Shown piece after piece: positions 12,884-24,785 of a stretch of 64,000 nucleotides of DNA. A model generated the notes under the pieces. The model had not been told where the DNA came from. It was given only the letters and a program-made list of their open reading frames with translations, and ran no database searches. Source of the stretch: Rhizaria sp. SCN 62-66 (Eukaryota > Rhizaria, unplaced); the NCBI GenBank assembly GCA_001724265.1, contig MEDY01000078.1:1-64000 (forward strand). The letters run 5' to 3'. A program made the position numbers and the translations under genes. Position 1 is the first letter of the stretch, and each line of letters begins with the position of its first letter.

Positions 12884-14279
12884 TTAGATGCGCAGCGTAG
12901 AGTCGCCGCCGGCGTCGCCGGCCTCCATGCTCCACAGGTCAGTCGTGGCGGTGTCGCCGCTGGCCATGCGCGCGTCGACGCGGTCGCCGGAGGAGAAGAC
13001 GGCCAACACATCGGTCAGAGAGGCCAGGTGCGTGGGCTTGCCGTCGTCGTCGATGACCCAGAGGCGGTGCAGACGCTTGCCGGCCAGCGCCATGACGAGC
13101 TGGCGCAGCGTCGACGTCGCCGTGGTGCACACAGGCGAGAGCTGGTTGCTAGAGTACGTTTTGAGCCACTCCAGAACGGGCAGGTCCAGCGACGCAAACA
13201 GCGCAGGGAAGCCGTCCTTGGCCGTGAGGTCGTGCAGGTCGCTCGTGGCCACGTCGCACACAAGGCGGCCGGCCTCGTCCACCACGGCAAAGGCCGAGCG
13301 GCGCTGCGAGGCGAAGCGCTGCAGCACATCGATGAGGGGCGCCGTGTGTGCGACCGTCTCCACGGGCTTGAACACGCCCAGGGTGGAGGCCAGCGTCTCG
13401 CCCGCGGCGGCGATCTGGGGCGCGGTGGCGGCCAAGGCGGCGGCGCTGACGCCGGCCAGTCCGCCCTCGGAGGCCGCGAGCTTGGGGGAGCCGCCGCCCT
13501 CGTGAGCAGCGGCAGCGGCGGCGGCGGCGGCGTTGAAAATGGTGTTGATGTGAGCAATGAGGTCGGACTGCGAGCAGATGGACGACAGGCAGCGGTCGCG
13601 GCCGAAGAGCGCGACGCGATGGATGCCCGTGGACATGAAGTCCACCATCATGCTCACGGGGTTCTCACTGAACACAGGTACTAGGCGGTCCGTGGAGGCC
13701 GCCTTGACAACCTCGGCGGCGGTGATGCGCGCCAGAAAGGCCGCTGCGTTGTGCGCGTGCGTGCTGGAGCGCGATACGAGCACGGTTGCGTGGGAGGAGG
13801 CGCCGCCGCCACCGCCGTTGTTGATGGCGTGAGTCAGGATCGACAACACGTCGATGAAGCCGAGGCACTTGTTGGCGCCGCCCGCGGTGCGGATAACCGG
13901 CACGGAAAGGATCTTATGCTTGTGTAGCAGCGCGAGCACGTCCGTGACGGGCAGTGTGTCGGGCACGGTGACGGTGTGGCGGTTGGCGGGGATAATGCTG
14001 CGCAGGGGCGTGTTGTACATGAGCTTGTAGAACGGGTTGGGAGACAAGATCGTCACCTCGTTCTCAGTCATCTCCTGTAGTAGATTTGCGATGGCATGCC
14101 AGATGTGTACATTTTGTTGGCAGAGAGGCACAGTGAGGTTTAGGTGAGCGTATTGCACGAAAGAGCGAAACAAGATACGAGGCGAAGAATTAGGGCGTGG
14201 AGTCCAAATGCAGGGAGAAACGTACACCGGCGCGACTGGAGCGGCGCGTGGTAGTCGTGGCAGTGCCAGAAACCGACAT
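12884..14279 (-). CDS. Four-CBS-domain protein, AMPK/SNF1 gamma-like
   Basis: Two exons: 14279-14226 (18 codons, MSVSGTATTTTRRSSRAG) and 14074-12884; 414 residues in all. The donor GTACGT at 14225 keeps the frame; the neighbouring GTGTAC would not. The gamma subunit of AMP-activated kinase senses AMP/ADP/ATP through four CBS motifs. The ends of four CBS units are visible: CLGFIDVLSIL, HRVALFGRDRCLSSICSQSD, RSAFAVVDEAGRL followed by TSDLHDL, and HRLWVIDDDGKPTHLASLTD near the C-terminus. The Ser/Thr-x-x-Asp nucleotide-contact pattern is kept in units 2 and 4 and looks weaker in unit 1. An Ala/Gly-rich insert separates units 2 and 3. The start codon is 487 bases from that of the divergent RRP1 gene. 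A non-AMPK four-CBS protein is the alternative; a gamma-like role is favoured by the HR-x-VDD pattern. Confidence 0.85.
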
Positions 14280-14765
14280 TGCTTCCTGTGATGAAGTAAA
14301 CATGCGGTATACAGTGTACATGGACGAGTTTCGGGTGTGAGAAGCAATGGAAACATGGAGGGGAAGGTCGGAGATTCTTGCCCTCTCGCCTAGCCAGATC
14401 GCCACACTCTTCGAGTGCAATAAAATAAGAATCAACGCATTTATCAACAGAAAATACCGACATGCAAAAAGCCAGTCACGTTCTGCGGCAAATTGCACCG
14501 CAAAATGACGGATTTGAGAGGACCAAAGATTGCTTCTGTCGTCAGCGTCTCGAAGACGAAAGCAGCTGCTCGCTCGATTGCTCGCCGGAAGTTTTTGCGA
14601 ACCGAGTCGATTCTCTGTTTGTTTCTCGATGTCGGGAGGGCCGAAGCAGCGGGGCGGCAAACGTGAATAGCACAACCACATCTTCGTGAGTGTGATAGTA
14701 AACTTAACCAACAAGTCTTCCGACAGTATATTTATTCTGGGTGATATATTATCCCTCTCCACACA
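14280..14765. promoter_or_regulatory. Bidirectional promoter region (CBS protein / RRP1)
   Basis: These 486 bases separate two divergent start codons. TTTTTGCGAACCG at 14592-14604 is identical over 13 bases to a site at 7948-7960 in another divergent spacer. No TATA box is clear on either side. Confidence 0.5.
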
Positions 14766-17700
14766 ATGAGCTCCGAGGCCGGTACGTCTTTTCCCACACC
14801 CACTTTTCCCCTACCTTCATTGCTCGAGCTACACCTACCTTCTACGAACTCTGTCTCCATCAAGACTTCATCTGAAGAAATGTTACTTGGTGACCGCATT
14901 TTATACACACGAATATATCTAAATCCACGCGTTGATCTTCACTGACTACTTCTTCTGTGTTGTATCCCTTGCTTCCCGCATGACTCTTGCTGATCGTTCC
15001 TCTTCACAGGTAATTTCAACCTGTTCCAGCGTCTGTCTCACAACGAGCAGAAGGTGCGGACCAAGACGCTCCACACGGTGCGCAACTACCTGCGCACGCG
15101 CCACGAGATGTCCGAGCTGGACATGCTCAAGGTTGCCAAGGGCCTCTTCTACTGCTTCTGGATGTCCGACAAGCCGGCGATCCAGCAGGAGCTTGCGTGG
15201 ACCATGGCGCGCACGCTGCACGTCATCCCGCCAAAGTTCGCGCCGCTCTTCATCCGCTGCTTCTTCCGCACGATGGTGCGCGAGTGGGGCGGGCTCGACC
15301 GCTTCCGCATGGACAAGTTCTTCAGCCTCGTGCGGCGCACCACGGGCGAGATGTTCGCCTACCTGCGCAACAACAACTGGGACTACGCGCTCACGCGCGA
15401 GATGATGGCCGCTGTCAGCGACGAGGTCTCGGCGCGCGCCACTGACTCCGGCCGCGGCGTTGCGCTGCACGTGGCCTCGCTGTGGATCAGTGCACTGCGC
15501 CACGGCATCGCCTCGCGCCGGTCAACCTACGCGCTGCCGCCGCGCACCTTCCCGACGCAGAACGCCGACGGGTCCGAGGGTGCGGCGGCGGCCGCGGCGG
15601 TTGAGGTGATCCCGCCGCCCGTGATGGTGCTGCTGCTGAAGCCGATGATCGAGCTGGGCACGGTCACCACGGACCCGGCGCTCGCGCGCGCGCTGCAAGA
15701 GGGCACCTGGGGCCACGTGCGCGGGCTCGCCGGCCGCACGATTCGCACCATGGCGCGCTTGGCGGGCATGGACCTAGCTGAGGAGGAGGAGGAGGAGCTG
15801 AGCGCCGAGGCGGCCAAGATGGTCGGCGCGATCCCGAACAAGTCCGAGACGGCTGCGGAAGAGGACCAGGTCGACGACGGCGTGGTCGAGGAGGCCGAGG
15901 AGGAGGAGGACGAGGAGATCGACTATGGCAACGACAACATGTTCGCCAATGACGACGATGAGGACACCAAGAAAGCCTCCAAGAGCAAGGCCGCCCCTGC
16001 TGCTAAGAAGGTCGCCAAGAAGGCCAAGAAGGGCAAGCGCGGCTCCAAGGACGACGACGACGATGACGATGAGAACGAGTTCGACGACGACGACGGCGAC
16101 GCCTCTGCACACGGCGCCGGCGGCGCCAATGCCATCAACCAGGGTTCCCTGATGCTCGGCCCTTCGATGGTCGAGGCGCTGTCTTCGCTCACCACAGTCA
16201 TGTTCGACATCGCATCCCGCGGCACGCTGCCCAACAACGCCACGCGCGGCCGCTTCTACCGCATCCACGCCGCGCTCGCGCCTCTGCTGCGCCAGGTATG
16301 TAGACTTGAACAGGATATGTCTCATGCATATGATAGTATTTCAAAATGAATTTTCATATCCAAACTTGAATTGCTTTTTCTTTTTTTAGTTCACTGACTT
16401 TTCTTTGTAATTTTATCTTGTACTTCTATTTGCGATATGATAACACAGGCGATCAAGACGAAGTTGGTGGACCTGAAGCAGTCAGCGCACATCGCGCAGG
16501 CGACCAAGGCCGTGCTGGGCCGCGACTACCCGCTGCTGGAGCAGTCGATCGCGACTGCGCTGCGCAAGGCGCGCGTGGCGGACCGCGGCAGCCTCGACGG
16601 GCGCGCCGTTGAGCTCATCGTGTTGCAGCAATTCGGGCTGGACAAGGCGTGCGGCACTGACGCCGCGGCCGCCGCCAAGGCCGTCAAGGAGGCCGAGGCC
16701 GCGCTCCGGGCCGGCCCGCAGACCGTGGCTGAGGGCACCAAGGCCTACAGCGCCCAGCTCACCGGCGAGGCAGCCGCCCCCGCTCCCGTTAAGGCTAGTA
16801 CTGCTAAGGACTCCGCCAAGAAGACTGCTGCCGCTGCCCCCGCTGCTAAGGCTGCTGCTGCTAAGGGCGGTGAGACCAAGCTCCAGAAGGCCATCGCCAC
16901 CGCGGGCGCCGCCGCGGCCGCCGCCAAGCCCGCGCGCGAGACCGAGGCGACGGCCAAGGTCTCCGAGCGCAGCGGCAAGGTGGGTTCCCGGACCGTGGTG
17001 ATGGAGACTGACGCCAAGGGGAAGCTGCGCACCGTCCAGACCACCGAGTCCGGCTCCGAGTCCGACGAGGACGAGGACGAGGAGGACCTCGAGATGGACG
17101 AGGATGAGGACGAGGACATGATGGACTTTGAGGGCGACGAGGGCGACTTCGAGGGCGACTTTGAGGGCGATTTCGAGGGCGATGAGGATGACATGATGCG
17201 CGCTATGATGATGGGCGACGAGGGCGACTTTGAGGGTGACTTTGAGGGTGACTTTGACGGTCTTGAGGGCGATCTCGAGGGCGACGAGTCGGTGTTCTTC
17301 GATGAGGCCGACGAGGAGGACGCCGACATCGACGAGGGCGACGAGGAGGAGGGTACGTCAACACTTCCGGCACTCTGCGCAAAACAGAAGTTAAAATGCA
17401 CATTCCTGTGGTTTCTCACAGAGATTATATCGAGCTTAAGATCTAGTTTACAATACGATTTTAAATGTGGCGCACTCTCTCTTGTAATTTTATTACATAT
17501 TCCTCATATGTCTCTCTACCTATCCCATTTGTGTTCCCTATTCTTTGTTTAGACATCGAGTTCGACGAGGACGACCTCTACGCATCGGACTCCGAGTCCG
17601 AGCCCGAGCCCGCCGCCGCACCCGCCAAAAAGGGCTCTGCCGCCACCGCCAAGGCCCCCGCTGGCAAGACCGCGCCCGCGCCCATGGGTTCCGGCGCACG

Positions 17701-18034
17701 CGTGACCGGCAAGACCACGCTGCCCGCGCCCGCGCCGGTGCCCATGAGCAAGAAGGAGACCAAGGCTGCCGCCGCCGCCGCTCAGGCCAAGGCCGAGGCG
17801 GAGGCCGCCGCTGCCGCCGCCGCCGCTGCTGCCAAGGCCGCCGCTGCCGCCAAGGCCGGCAAGGCTGGCAAGGGCCTCAAGCGCGCTGCCGAGGATGAGG
17901 TGAAGCCTGCCACCAGCAAGAAGGCGGCTCCCGCTCCCGCCGCCGCCCCTGTCGCCGCGAGTAAGAGCGGCAAGAAGGAGAAGGTGGTCGAGCTCGCCAA
18001 GCCGGCTCCTGTCGCCGACAAGAAGCGCAAGTAA
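14766..18034 (+). CDS. RRP1: RRP1/NOP52-family nucleolar protein
   Basis: Four exons, 14766-14781, 15010-16295, 16449-17352 and 17553-18034; 895 residues. The first coding exon is only 16 bases (MSSEA plus one base). RRP1/NOP52 proteins act in the nucleolus in pre-rRNA processing for the large subunit. The family domain is clear at about residues 8-160: RLSHNEQKVRTKTLHTVRNY, then GLFYCFWMSDKPAIQQELA, FIRCFFRTMVREWGGLDRFR and MDKFFSLVRR, all hallmark stretches. The rest is much longer than in yeast: acidic runs, Lys-rich runs, a tandem FEGD repeat at about residues 660-720, and a basic tail ending DKKRK, a likely nuclear or nucleolar signal. Introns start GTACGT, GTATGT and GTACGT, and the phases agree. 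Identification is firm; the function of the acidic C-terminal half is inferred. Confidence 0.92.
17128..17290 (+). repeat. Degenerate tandem repeat encoding Phe-Glu-Gly-Asp units
   Basis: Units of about 12 bases (GAGGGCGACTTT and variants) encode repeated FEGD/FEGDE in the acidic part of the RRP1 protein. Two blocks are separated by a Met-rich spacer. Such repeats change length easily by slippage. Confidence 0.8.
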
Positions 18035-18462
18035 GCAAGTGGCTGAGTGCACTGACAATATGCGAAGTCTTGAGTAGTCTAGTTTTATAATCAATTGTTT
18101 TTCAACTGTATAGTGTCTTCATTTTCTTTCACTAACAGTATCATTAAGGATAATCAAAAAAGTATGCTCCTATAAGCGCTATTGCTTTACAAATACACAT
18201 ATATCAACTAACATCAATCACATCGTTTAGTATATCTTGTTTGTGTATTGTTGCCCCTCATGACAAACTATTCCAGCAAAGCAATAACACATAACATCTT
18301 AACCACGCTCTTAAATCTTAAATTTTAATCAACATTTTGGCTATGTTACGTTCAACCTCCAAACTCGCCCCCCCCCCCCCCAGCACTCGTTATGACCATC
18401 AACACATAAACTGTGCCTTGTTTAACTTCTCTTCGCTCTGCGCTTGCCTTGTCCCGTTTTGC
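18035..18462. other. Convergent intergenic region with a poly-C run
   Basis: This is 428 AT-rich bases between two convergent genes. A run of about 12 C lies near 18370-18382, shortly before the neighbour's stop codon. I see no gene. Confidence 0.5.
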
Positions 18463-20288
18463 TTAGAACACGAACGGCATGATGACGGGCGTCTTCTTCT
18501 TGTAAGCCTGGTACATGGCGTTGCTGCCGTATCGGCGCTCCTTGGCGTCCTCGCTCATGGGCACCCCGGACACAGCGACGACACCGAAGATGACCAGCAG
18601 CGGCGACAGGATCGCCGCGATGCTCTGCTTGAGCCCGGTAAGGCCAGCCCAGCAGGTCATCGCGAGCCCGATAGCGCAGAGGCACTGGCCTAGCAGGTTG
18701 GGGTTGCGCGTGTACTTCCACAGGCCAGTGTTGAGGAACTTGCTGTGCAGAGCCGAGTCGGCCGACAGCCCCTCCATCGAGCCGTCGGGGCGCACTGAGC
18801 CCGCTGCGGCGGGGGCGGGGGCCGCGGCGGCGGCAGCGTAGCTCGCAGGCGCAGAGCCAGAAGAGGCGGCGCCAGCGCTGGCCTGGCTGGGGGCGGCGCT
18901 GCTGACGCTGATGTTGCCGCTGCTCTTGTGCAGGCTCTGCTCAAAGCTGTTGCGCTGGAAGTCGGACACGCACTCGAGCGCGAAGCCAGCGAGCCAGATG
19001 GCGATGCCCAAGTAGTCGCTACGGCAGAGGTTGTGCCAGCTCCAGTCGCCCCACTGGCCGTGGCGCGCGAAACCGCGGATGTTGCGGAGGAATTCAGGCA
19101 GCTGCACGGTGCCGAGCGGCGTGTGGAGCTCGCGGGGCAGCGCGGGCTTGCCGGGCAGCGTGTAGCTCGTCACAGGGGTGTCGTTCGAGTTAAGCAGGAT
19201 CACGGGGAGCATCGACACCATCACCCACGTGACCTGGGAGAGCCAGTACACGAGCTTCGACACGGGCTTGGAGCGGATCGCGGCGAAACGCTTGTCGAGG
19301 GAGGCCGCGTCCGAGGGCGCGAACAGCGGCAGCAGCGCCGAGGACATGCCGCGGATGGCCGTGGCGGCGACCATGGCAAAGACGAAGAGTTTGCGCAGGC
19401 CCCAGTCAGGCTGGGTGAAGAGAGTGAAGGTTGCGATCAGGAGGAAGTTCAGGCCGTCTATAAAAGAGAATAAAACGGGTATATACACGCGTAGTGAGAT
19501 ATAGACAACGTTTTAAGATAGAGATGATTTGATAAACTGTTGTCATTAAAAATAATTCGCGTTAAACTCGGTATTGTGATATATAAATGCGGTTTGGTGT
19601 GAACTGACAAGCGACTTGTCAGTTCCATTGAAAGCATCCTTGCTGCTCTCGCTTGTGTAACGTACTGAGGAAGCGGTACTGCCCCTCCTTGCCCATAACG
19701 GCGTGGGGCAGAAACCCGGCAAGCATTTGGAGTCCCAGCGTGAGGTAAAAGCAGCGCGCGAGCTGGGTCAGCGGCGTCTGGTCAAAGACGTGCTCGTAAT
19801 ACCACCGTGCCAAGGGCCCCAGCTTGTCCCACGCTGCGGCCAGCGCGGCCGCGGACTTGTCGAGCCCGCGGGAGATGAGCTCGGAGCCCTTATCCAGCGC
19901 AGCGGGGATCGGCGGGAGGTCAGCCTGGGTAAAGAATAACGCAAAGCGAGAGAAGAGAGTTTGGCTAGAATGAGAGAGACGGAAGCAGCGAGCGGAGCTA
20001 GAGGAGTTGGTTTGCTTTGTTGAGGCGCGAAGATTACCTTGGAGATGCGCCAGCTTGGATTCCACTTGTTCATGGTGTCAAAAACGGCACGCTTAGCAGT
20101 TTCAGTAGCCTAGATGCAATGTAGTATGCGTAATAATGTACGTGAGACAGGAGGGAGAGACGGAATGAAGAGGTGGGATGAGACTCTGAAGACATGACTT
20201 AAAGATGCACACGACTGAGTCATCTGAGGGTATCGTTGAAAGACGTGAAAATTCAGAGAGTGATAAAGCAAATATGTATGCGTACCAT
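18463..20288 (-). CDS. DUF1295 / steroid-reductase-like multipass membrane protein
   Basis: Reconstructed exons are 20288-20286, 20109-20038, 19924-19666 and 19457-18463; 442 residues. The family signature is at the C-terminus: AGFALECVSDFQRNSF, then SKFLNTGLWKYTRNPNLLGQ, then SGVPMSEDAKERRYGSN and AYKKKTPVIMPF. DUF1295 proteins are ER-type membrane proteins related to steroid 5-alpha-reductases and isoprenylcysteine methyltransferases; the conserved Tyr-Thr-Arg-Asn-Pro-Asn site binds cofactor in relatives. Several hydrophobic segments are visible (for example LLIATFTLF, FVFAMVAATAI and VTWVMVSMLPVILL). A variable Ala/Ser-rich insert interrupts the loop before the signature. The start is uncertain: the best solution is a first coding exon of just ATG followed by GTACGC; the alternative is the Met at position 13 (MNKWNPSWR). 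The substrate is unknown. Confidence 0.85.
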
Positions 20289-20607
20289 GTTAAAGACTAG
20301 TTGTTCACTGTTTAGTCGCTGGTTTAAAACCACGACCTGGTCGAGACTGCGCGCGCCAAAGCCGCAATTTGTTTTCAAGTTGCGCACGTCGTGTCACTTG
20401 AAGAAAGACGAGGTCGCAAGATCTGCGAGATAACACACAGACGTCGCCAAAGTACGCTTAAATATGTAAAAACGGAACAGGAATAACAATATAAGTCATG
20501 AGAGTCACTGAAACCAAGCCAGATAAAGTCTCGCACAGCACAGTTCCACAGGCACAAGTTGACGGCTACAAACCCAGTCGCTTTTGTTTCAGTAAGCCCC
20601 GGCCCGC
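20289..20607 (-). other. Short spacer between two minus-strand genes
   Basis: These 319 bases contain the 3' UTR of the J-domain gene and the promoter and 5' leader of the DUF1295 gene. No distinct element is recognised. Confidence 0.4.
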
Positions 20608-23600
20608 TCACTTGGGGTAGCGGTCGTTGTCCCACGCGCTCTTCAACGCCTCAGTCTTGACCAGGCGGTGCGCCTCGACGATGGCCTGTGTGCGCAGCTG
20701 CGTGTACGCCACCGAGTACGGCGCGGCTGCGAAGGCGCGAACAAAAGACAAAAACACAACAGTTTAAGGCTTAGATAAGTATCATATCAAGCGAAACTCG
20801 GATATAACGCAATGCAATGCAAATCAAAAGATATAAACTGGGTACACAGGGATGTGTAAACGTTAATCATCATAGAGTAGTCTTCATCTGTTTTAGTGAC
20901 GTACTGTCCTCGCGGTAGAAGTCGGGGTGATACTTCATGAGCTGCGTGCGGTAGCCGTTACGAATCTCAGCCATAGTGATGCGCCGGGCCTCATTGTACG
21001 TGCGGGGACGCGGCAGACCTAGCACCTCGTACACATCTGCATCGACACAGCAAAAGAGAGAAACGACAACAACACAGTTAGTGTGAGCGAAAGGAAAAGT
21101 GTTAAGATGCACATGTCACTTGAAACAGACATAGACAGAATTAAATTGATAGAGAACCTAGATGTAGCAACCAAATAATGTAGGGTTGAATGTTCAAAAT
21201 CAGCCAACAAAAGTATATCAGACATAACGAAGATTGCGACGTACCGTTGGGGATCTCCGGCGGCGGCTTGTTGCGGTGGCGCGCCTCCTGCTCCTTCTTC
21301 TTCCTCGCCTTCTCGGCCTCCTCCTGGGCACGGCGCGCCGCGCGCTCCTGCTCCCGGCGCCGGCTCGCGGCCGCGGCCGCGGCCTCCTCCTCAGCTTTAC
21401 GCTGCTGCTCTTGCTGCTGCCTATACGTATACTGCTGTTGCTGCTGCTGCTGTGCGTACTGCTGCTGCTGCTGCGCGCTACGGCGCTGCTCCTCCGCCGC
21501 CTCGGCCGCCGCCGCGGCCGCCGCAGCCTCAGCCTCGGCCTCTGCGCGGGCCCGGCTGTGACGTAGCCCCTCTTGCACGGTGGCCTGGCGCTGGCGCGCC
21601 TTGGCGTCCCGCTTGAACAGCTCCTCCCAGCGCTGCTGGCCCTGCGTGCCTAGCCGCGCCGCCATGGTCTGGCCCGGCCGGTGCAGCCACTCGGCGGCGC
21701 TGTTGAGCCGCTCTTCGCTGTGCGATAGCAACAGCTCGCGGACCTTGATCTCCTCGGAGCGCGTCTGCGCCCACTCGCTTTGCAGCGACTTGCGGAGACG
21801 GAACACGTCGAGCTTCGCCTTGAGCCCGTAGACACCGGCGAACAGCGCGGAGATCTTGGAGAGGATGGGGATGAAGCGGAAAAGCACCGCGGACTGGCCG
21901 AGGAAGCCCGCGCCGGTCATCCACGCTGTCGCCATAGTGGCGCCGCGGGTGAGGCTCTCGAGCATGCCGGTCTGCTGCAGCCCGAACGACCGGCCGGTGA
22001 CGGCCGAAGTGTAAACTTCCCAGTCCGAGAACATGTGGCTGTACACGGACTTGTAGCCCGGCAGGAACAGCCGGCGCGAGAGCGGGGACTCGACCGTGAT
22101 TTCGTAGTCGTCCGGCTTAAAGTCGTTGGGCGCCAGCGACTGGCCGAGCTTCGCGGCCTCGGTGATGGCCGCCTTTGTCAGCGGTGGGAACTTAAGCAGC
22201 GAACCGTCGCTGGCGAGTTGGCCGCCGAACTGCAGGATCGTCAGCTCGGTCCGCGCCACGGCCGCCTGGGCCTGCAGCAGCGCCGTCTTCTCGAGCATCG
22301 TGAACTCGTCTGTCTGCACGTCGCCCAGCGGCAGCGGGGTAGCGGGGACCAGGCGCACCTTGTCCGTGGACATCGGCAGCACGCGCGACAGGACGCCCAC
22401 GGCCCCCAGCGCGCCGCGCTCAATCCAGGACCGCGACGCGCGCACGTCAGAGTCGGTGTTGGAGTCGGGCTTGACGACGAGGCGGCGGCCGCGCCAGAAC
22501 AGGCCTGCGTGAGATAGAAACAAAAACGAACGAATTGAAAGGGATATAAGATATTAGAGAGAAATAGCATCAAATATAGGTCAGTTTTGTTTAAGGTACT
22601 CAAAATAATCCCTAATTTACTTGAACACTCGAAAGACGTTAAGATATACAGCTTCAGAAATAGTGACTCATTGCTGCTGCGAATAAACATCTCAAGTCTT
22701 AGCGGCGTTGTAAGTCGGAAAAAGAGCAATATGCACACGTACCTGGCTTGGAGTCCTCCTGGTAAGCGAGCCCCATGCCCTCATCGGTGCGCTTGCTGCC
22801 CTTGAAGAGCTCGCCGGGCGCGGCGGCGGCGGCGGCCTTGTCGCTCTCCTCGTCGAGGAAGCTCGTGGCGGCGTCGTTGGCGTACCTATTCACGCGGTAA
22901 TTGACGCTAAACCCGTTGGACGAGTGCGAGGAGCGGACGTTGCTGCCGCCGAAAACGGTCCCAATCACCTTGCGCGCACGCTTCCAGTTGTCCTATGAAT
23001 AGCAAGCGAAGATTAAAAATCAAAACATAAAGTGGGTTAGATACTAGCATATTCAGCTGAAACAACATCACATAGAGTACATCAAGGAAATTAAAAATAG
23101 TCACAGAAATGTGACATCTCGAGATACAAATGATATCGTTGTTTTCTGCATGCGTGCGCTCATTCGCAAGACGGACCTGGCTCATGTGCGCTGACGCAAA
23201 AGCCGCCGCGCGCCGCGGGTCGAACCGGCTGGTGTAGTCTGGCGGGCGGAAGGCGAAGATGCCGAGTGAGTTGTGCTCCGGCGGCGTCAGAAACGCGGGC
23301 GACCAAGGATGCGCCAGGTTCGCGGGCGCCTTGAGAATATCGACCATTTCGCGGGTGAACTCGTAGCCGGCGTATACCTGCGAGGCGCGCATGCGCGCGT
23401 CCGCGAAGATGCCGTGTGTGGCGCCCATGTCCCCGTCGAACATATTGTAGTCGATGACGCGGATTGTGTTGCTACGCTTGTGCCGGATCGTCACAGTGAA
23501 CGTGAAGGCCCAGAACGGCAGCACAACGGGCGTCAACGACTTGGGCGGGATCGGGCGAAAAAATGGCGTTTTCCGCCAAAACCACTTGGAGTAGGCCTCC

Positions 23601-24079
23601 ATGCAGTCGTCGGGGGACAGGCGGAAGGGAATGCCCTCTGAGTTGGCCGGGATGTTGAGTCCGGTATCGCTGCGCGTAGTGCCCGACGGGGGCGGCTCGC
23701 GGCGCCAAAAGCGGGTCTTGGGGGCCGCTCCGGCGGCGCTGGAGGAGTTGGAGCCGAATGACGCGAAGTGACGCGCCTGGCTCGTCGCAACAGGGGTCTT
23801 CGTAGCTGCGGTGGCAGAGGCAGGGGTAACGTAGGAACTCGCAGTTGTCGAGACGAGAGTGTTGGCGCTTGACGTGAAACTGACGCTGGAAGCTGTAATA
23901 GGGCGGGATAAAACGGCCGCACGGGGCTTAGAGGCGGTGTACGTCACAAAGGAGGCCATAGAAGCGCTCACAGGAGCCGCAGTCGCAGTTTGGGCAGGTC
24001 GCAGAGCCTGAGTGGCGCTGCTGCTGCGCGAGCCGATGTGCCCGGCGCGGACGAGGGCAGCGCGGGAGCGGAGAAGCAT
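20608..24079 (-). CDS. Mitochondrial-type protein with C-terminal J domain (DnaJ-like)
   Basis: Five exons: 24079-23177, 22992-22743, 22504-21245, 21036-20905 and 20726-20608; 887 residues, all phases consistent. The N-terminus (MLLRSRAALVRAGHIGSRSS) is Arg/Ser/Ala-rich without acidic residues, typical of a mitochondrial presequence. A conserved-looking domain follows at about 190-300 (WFWRKTPFFRPIPPKSL). A hydrophobic segment lies at about 565-600, and a long Glu/Arg/Gln-rich charged helix at about 700-800. The J domain is at the very end, about 804-887: VYEVLGLPRP, GYRTQLMKYHPDFYRED with an intact HPD motif, and a tail ending DNDRYPK. J domains stimulate the ATPase of Hsp70. The C-terminal position and the anchor suggest an Hsp70 recruiter at a mitochondrial membrane; that placement is inference. 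The donor at 23176 (GTCCGT) is unusual but frame-consistent. Confidence 0.87.
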
Positions 24080-24785
24080 CGTGATAGAAAAGACGCCAAA
24101 ATGGCGTGGCGTGGTCTTCGCGGCGAGAAAGGGGAAAGGCCTGGGTCTGCACCTGGGACGAAGCACGATCACAGAAGATTCGTTAGCATAGTGAGTTAAG
24201 GAAGTGTGAGTCAGGGGTACAAGAGAAGCGTGCGAAGTAGTTAGCAAAATATAATAGACGGCTCAAAAGTGAAAATGCATTTGATTGCTATTCATCTCTC
24301 TTTCGTTCTAGAACAACGAGTGTATCATGCAGGCAAGCATTGATCGAAGTTACCCTTGCCGAGTCCTTGTGGTCCAAATCGAGGTGGTTGGCGACGAAAT
24401 TCGAAATGGAGCCGACCTGTTTCGACTGCAACTCGATAAATCGAGCGTCAGTGAGCCTGTGACTCGTTTTATACTGTGATTATAGGCGGGTGTTTACTAT
24501 TTTCTAATTATATATTCTCATGTTTAGTATATTCTATCGAACCAATCCCTGTCAACCCTCGCCCCCACTCACTGTCTCATCCTACTTGCCCGCCTTCCCT
24601 ACCCCACCGCACCTCACCTTGAATCCACCTTCAATCAGAACAAACCCCAAACCCCAGTTTTCAAAAACGCTACTCTGTCTCTACATTGAGCTGAAGCGCA
24701 TCACACAAAACTCTCACCCCTCAACCCGCTACTAACACTCAACCCACTCCAGCCTGTTTCAACAGCGCCAGCGCCCACAGCTCCG
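24080..24785. promoter_or_regulatory. Divergent promoter region (J protein / TMEM216)
   Basis: These 706 bases separate divergent starts. A TATAAAA on the minus strand at 24473-24467 lies about 390 bases upstream of the J-protein ATG. The stretch before 24786 is rich in C, T and A, as expected of a leader. I found no clear RFX X-box. Confidence 0.45.

Noticed and set aside
24320-24450. Possible RFX X-box upstream of the TMEM216-like gene
   Set aside because: Only one half-site-like GTTACC is present; the second half-site does not match the consensus.
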